Shown here: in pieces, positions 61,869 to 64,000 of the stretch
Layout: each line of letters opens with the position of its first letter
Numbering within the stretch: position 1 is the first letter of the stretch
Assembly: GCA_963809815.1 (NCBI GenBank)
Contig: CAWELM010000025.1
Coordinates: forward strand, 62,001-126,000
Direction of reading: 5' to 3'
Origin: CAVVJA01 sp963809815
GTDB taxonomy: Bacteria; Actinomycetota; Actinomycetes; Mycobacteriales; Jatrophihabitantaceae
DNA: 64,000 nt
Made by a program: the position numbers and the translations under genes
The notes under the pieces: generated by a model
Told to the model about the DNA's origin: nothing
What the model saw: only the letters and a program-made list of their open reading frames with translations
The model's database searches: none

Positions 61869-63050
61869 TTACGGGATCAGCGCCGTCGCCGGGGTCTCGA
61901 TGTCCTCGCCGACCACTTCGGCCTTGACCTCGGCGAAGTGGCAGGCGACGAAGTGGGCCTCGCGTTTGATCTCCAACTCGGGGATCTCGACCCGGCAGCG
62001 TTCCTTCTGGACGTCGGTGAGCTCTTCGCGGTACTTCGGACACCGGGTATGGAACACGCAACCGGACGGCGGATTGATCGGACTCGGCAGATCGCCGGTG
62101 AGCAGGATTCGTTCCCGCTGCTGTTCCTTCTGCGGATCTGGGATGGGAACCGCGGACATCAGCCCGTGCGTATACGGGTGCATCGGCTCGGCGTAGAGCA
62201 CGTCCCGATCGGAAAGCTCCATGATCTTGCCGAGGTACATCACTGCGACACGGTCGGAAATGTGCCGCACCACGGACAAGTCGTGAGCGACGAAGATGTA
62301 GGCGAGGTCGTACTCGCTCTGCAGGTCTTCGAGCAGGTTCACGACCTGCGCCTGGATGGATACGTCCAGGGCCGATACCGGCTCGTCGCACACGACCAGC
62401 TTCGGCCGAAGGGCGATGGCCCGCGCAATACCGATGCGTTGCCGCTGGCCGCCGGAAAACTCGTTCGGGTAGCGGTTGTAGTGCTCGGGGTTGAGGCCGA
62501 CGCGCTCCATCAGCGTCTGTACCTCGGCCTTGACGCCTTTTTCCGTTTTGACCTTTTGGATCCGGAACGGGGCTCCGACGATCGCCCCGATGTTGTGGCG
62601 TGGATTAAGCGACGAATAAGGGTCTTGGAAGATCATCTGGATGTCGCGCCGGAGTGGCCGCATCTGGTCCCGTTTGAGCTGCGAAATCTCCCGGCCCTCG
62701 AATGTGATGGAGCCGCCCGTGGGCTCGAGCAATCGGGTGATCACCCGGCCGGTCGTCGACTTTCCGCAGCCCGACTCACCCACCAGACCGAGCGTCTCGC
62801 CCGCCCGAACCGAGAAGGACACCCCGTCGACGGCCTTGACCGCCCCCACCTGTTTCTGGAACAGGACTCCTTGCTTGATCGGGAAGTGCTTCTGGACCCG
62901 ATTGACCGTGAGCAGGGCGTGCGGGTCGTCGGCCGCCGGGTGGACGTCCGGCTGGGTCGTTTCAGACGTATCGGCGGTGCGCTCGGTTGTCTCGGCGGTG
63001 CCGTTGGTCATCGTCGGCGGTTGTCCATCCTGGGGCGGGCGGTGGGTCAT
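61869..63050 (-). CDS. Oligopeptide/dipeptide ABC transporter ATP-binding protein (OppF/DppF)
   Basis: A 393-residue ABC ATPase with the oligopeptide C-terminal extension: Walker A GESGCGKST, Q-loop MIFQDPYSSLNPRHNIG, signature FSGGQRQRIGIARAIALRPKLVVCDEPVSALDVS, H-loop FVAHDLSVVRHI, and the Cys cluster GCVFHTRCPKYREELTDVQKERC that in OppF/DppF proteins binds an Fe-S cluster or metal. A Thr/Glu-rich N-terminal ~45 residues is variable. Follows OppD by 7 bp. Confidence 0.94.
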   Translation of the reverse strand: MTHRPPQDGQPPTMTNGTAETTERTADTSETTQPDVHPAADDPHALLTVNRVQKHFPIKQGVLFQKQVGAVKAVDGVSFSVRAGETLGLVGESGCGKSTTGRVITRLLEPTGGSITFEGREISQLKRDQMRPLRRDIQMIFQDPYSSLNPRHNIGAIVGAPFRIQKVKTEKGVKAEVQTLMERVGLNPEHYNRYPNEFSGGQRQRIGIARAIALRPKLVVCDEPVSALDVSIQAQVVNLLEDLQSEYDLAYIFVAHDLSVVRHISDRVAVMYLGKIMELSDRDVLYAEPMHPYTHGLMSAVPIPDPQKEQQRERILLTGDLPSPINPPSGCVFHTRCPKYREELTDVQKERCRVEIPELEIKREAHFVACHFAEVKAEVVGEDIETPATALIP

Positions 63051-63057
63051 CGCGTGC

Positions 63058-64000
63058 TCACAGCTTCGCCGCGATCTCGGAGATCCAAATCCGTTTACGT
63101 TCAGCCGAGTCGATGTGACACCGCACCGGGTGACTGCCGGCCGCGGCGACGAGATCCGGTCGAACCTCCCGGCACGCGTTTCCTGGTACGTGGTCGATGA
63201 ACCGGCACCGCGGGTTGAAGACGCAGCCCTTTGGCACCTTGATCAGCGACGGTGGCTGGCCCGGGATCGGCTGGAGTCGCGCCTGTCGCTTGCGATCCAT
63301 CCGCGGCATCGAGCCGAGCAATCCCCAGGTATAGGGCATCTCGGGGCGGTAGAAGATCTCCTCGACCGTGCCCATCTCCACACACTGACCGCCGTACATG
63401 ACGAGCACCCGCTCGCAGGTCTCCGCGACGACCCCGAGATCGTGGGTGATCAGTATGACCGCCGAGTTGTACTCACGTTGCAGATCCTTGATCAACTCGA
63501 GGATCTGTGCCTGCACGGTGACATCGAGCGCGGTCGTCGGCTCGTCGGCGATCAGGAGCTTGGGGTTGCAGATGAGCGCCATGGCAATCATCGCGCGCTG
63601 GCGCATTCCGCCGGAGAACTGGTGCGGGTAGTCGCGGTACCGGCTTTCCGGATTCGGTATGCCCACGCGCCGGAGCATGTCCACGGTCGCCTGGTGCGCG
63701 GCTTTCTTACCCACGTGGTTGTGCACCAGGTAGGCCTCGCGGATCTGGTCGCCGACTCGGTAGAACGGGTGCATCGACGACAACGGATCCTGGAAGATCA
63801 TCGACATGACGTCGCCGCGCAACTTCCGCATGTCCGCCTCGCTGGCCCGGACGAGATCCTGACCGTCGAGCGTGATCGAACCGGTGACCTCCGCACTGGT
63901 GCCCTTGAGCAGCCCCAAAATCGCCTGGCTCGTCACTGACTTGCCCGAGCCGGATTCGCCGACGATGCCGAGCGTCTGGCCGCGAGCGAGGTCGAGATTG
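63058..64000 (-). CDS. Oligopeptide/dipeptide ABC transporter ATP-binding protein (OppD/DppD), 5' truncated by the window
   Basis: The frame runs off the right edge; about 314 C-terminal residues are visible. Walker A GESGSGKSV lies near 63950, followed by MIFQDPLSSMHPFYRVGDQIREAYLVH, FSGGMRQRAMIAMALICNPKLLIADEPTTALDVT, LITHDLGVVAETCERV and the C-terminal Cys motif GCVFNPRCRFIDHVPGNACRE. It pairs with the OppF gene. The permease and substrate-binding genes should lie to the right, outside the window. Confidence 0.95.
   Translation of the reverse strand, partial: NLDLARGQTLGIVGESGSGKSVTSQAILGLLKGTSAEVTGSITLDGQDLVRASEADMRKLRGDVMSMIFQDPLSSMHPFYRVGDQIREAYLVHNHVGKKAAHQATVDMLRRVGIPNPESRYRDYPHQFSGGMRQRAMIAMALICNPKLLIADEPTTALDVTVQAQILELIKDLQREYNSAVILITHDLGVVAETCERVLVMYGGQCVEMGTVEEIFYRPEMPYTWGLLGSMPRMDRKRQARLQPIPGQPPSLIKVPKGCVFNPRCRFIDHVPGNACREVRPDLVAAAGSHPVRCHIDSAERKRIWISEIAAKL

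Overview
This 64 kb window comes from a high-GC actinobacterium. The markers are the MtrA-MtrB-LpqB signalling trio, a WhiB2-type Fe-S regulator, the mycothiol enzyme MshB, an LpqB-type lipoprotein, and several families restricted to Actinobacteria (Rv3235, DUF3117, DUF3499, DUF6912). It is chromosomal core rather than a mobile island: I see no tRNA, rRNA, insertion sequence, prophage, integrase or CRISPR array. Genes are packed tightly and many neighbours overlap by 4 bp (ATGA or GTGA), which helps fix starts and ends. The absence of typical mycobacterial genes points to a non-mycobacterial actinomycete; I cannot name the genus.

Layout. 1-8.3 kb: end of an FtsK/EssC-like ATPase, proline catabolic P5C dehydrogenase, DUF6912, patatin lipase, WS/DGAT acyltransferase, and a CpaE/CpaB-like pair. 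8.4-11.9 kb: excisionase-type HTH protein, an unknown small protein coupled to an XdhC-like protein, LysM protein and Rv3235 homologue. 12-31.7 kb: a block that in gene content and order resembles the M. tuberculosis Rv3235-Rv3260c region (from memory): secA, hpf, comF, lpqB, mtrB, mtrA, ahcY, manA, SIS isomerase, manB, DUF3499, zincin-like protein, whiB2. It differs by an acyl-ACP desaturase where tmk would be expected, and by a MerR domain read in frame into AHCY.

31.8-36 kb: PRTase, LysR regulator and a divergent two-gene lysine (aminoadipate semialdehyde) catabolic unit. 36-40.3 kb: PspC, CsbD, and the transglutaminase / alpha-E / circularly permuted ATP-grasp trio, a widespread but biochemically undefined peptide-type ligase system. 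40.3-47 kb: dapC, a large FAD/Fe-S oxidoreductase and a polar amino acid ABC transporter whose binding protein carries a frameshift. 47-57.7 kb: glgC/glgM, PTH2, leucyl aminopeptidase, DUF3117, enoyl-CoA hydratase, tag, DivIVA-domain protein, two LOG proteins, dapE and dapD, matching the Rv1201c-Rv1213 order with additions and losses. 57.7-64 kb: a lysozyme-like membrane protein, ferredoxin, GNAT, DUF1269, mshB and an oligopeptide ABC transporter that runs off the window.

The most interesting items are the continuous MerR-AHCY reading frame with a 35-bp tandem repeat apparently derived from the ahcY 3' end just downstream; a tandem 15-bp operator array directly upstream of the desaturase; the ATP-grasp/alpha-E/transglutaminase operon; and three frame disruptions (WS/DGAT tail, ABC binding protein, dapD). 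Because dapD is normally essential, those disruptions raise the question of sequence error versus recoding.
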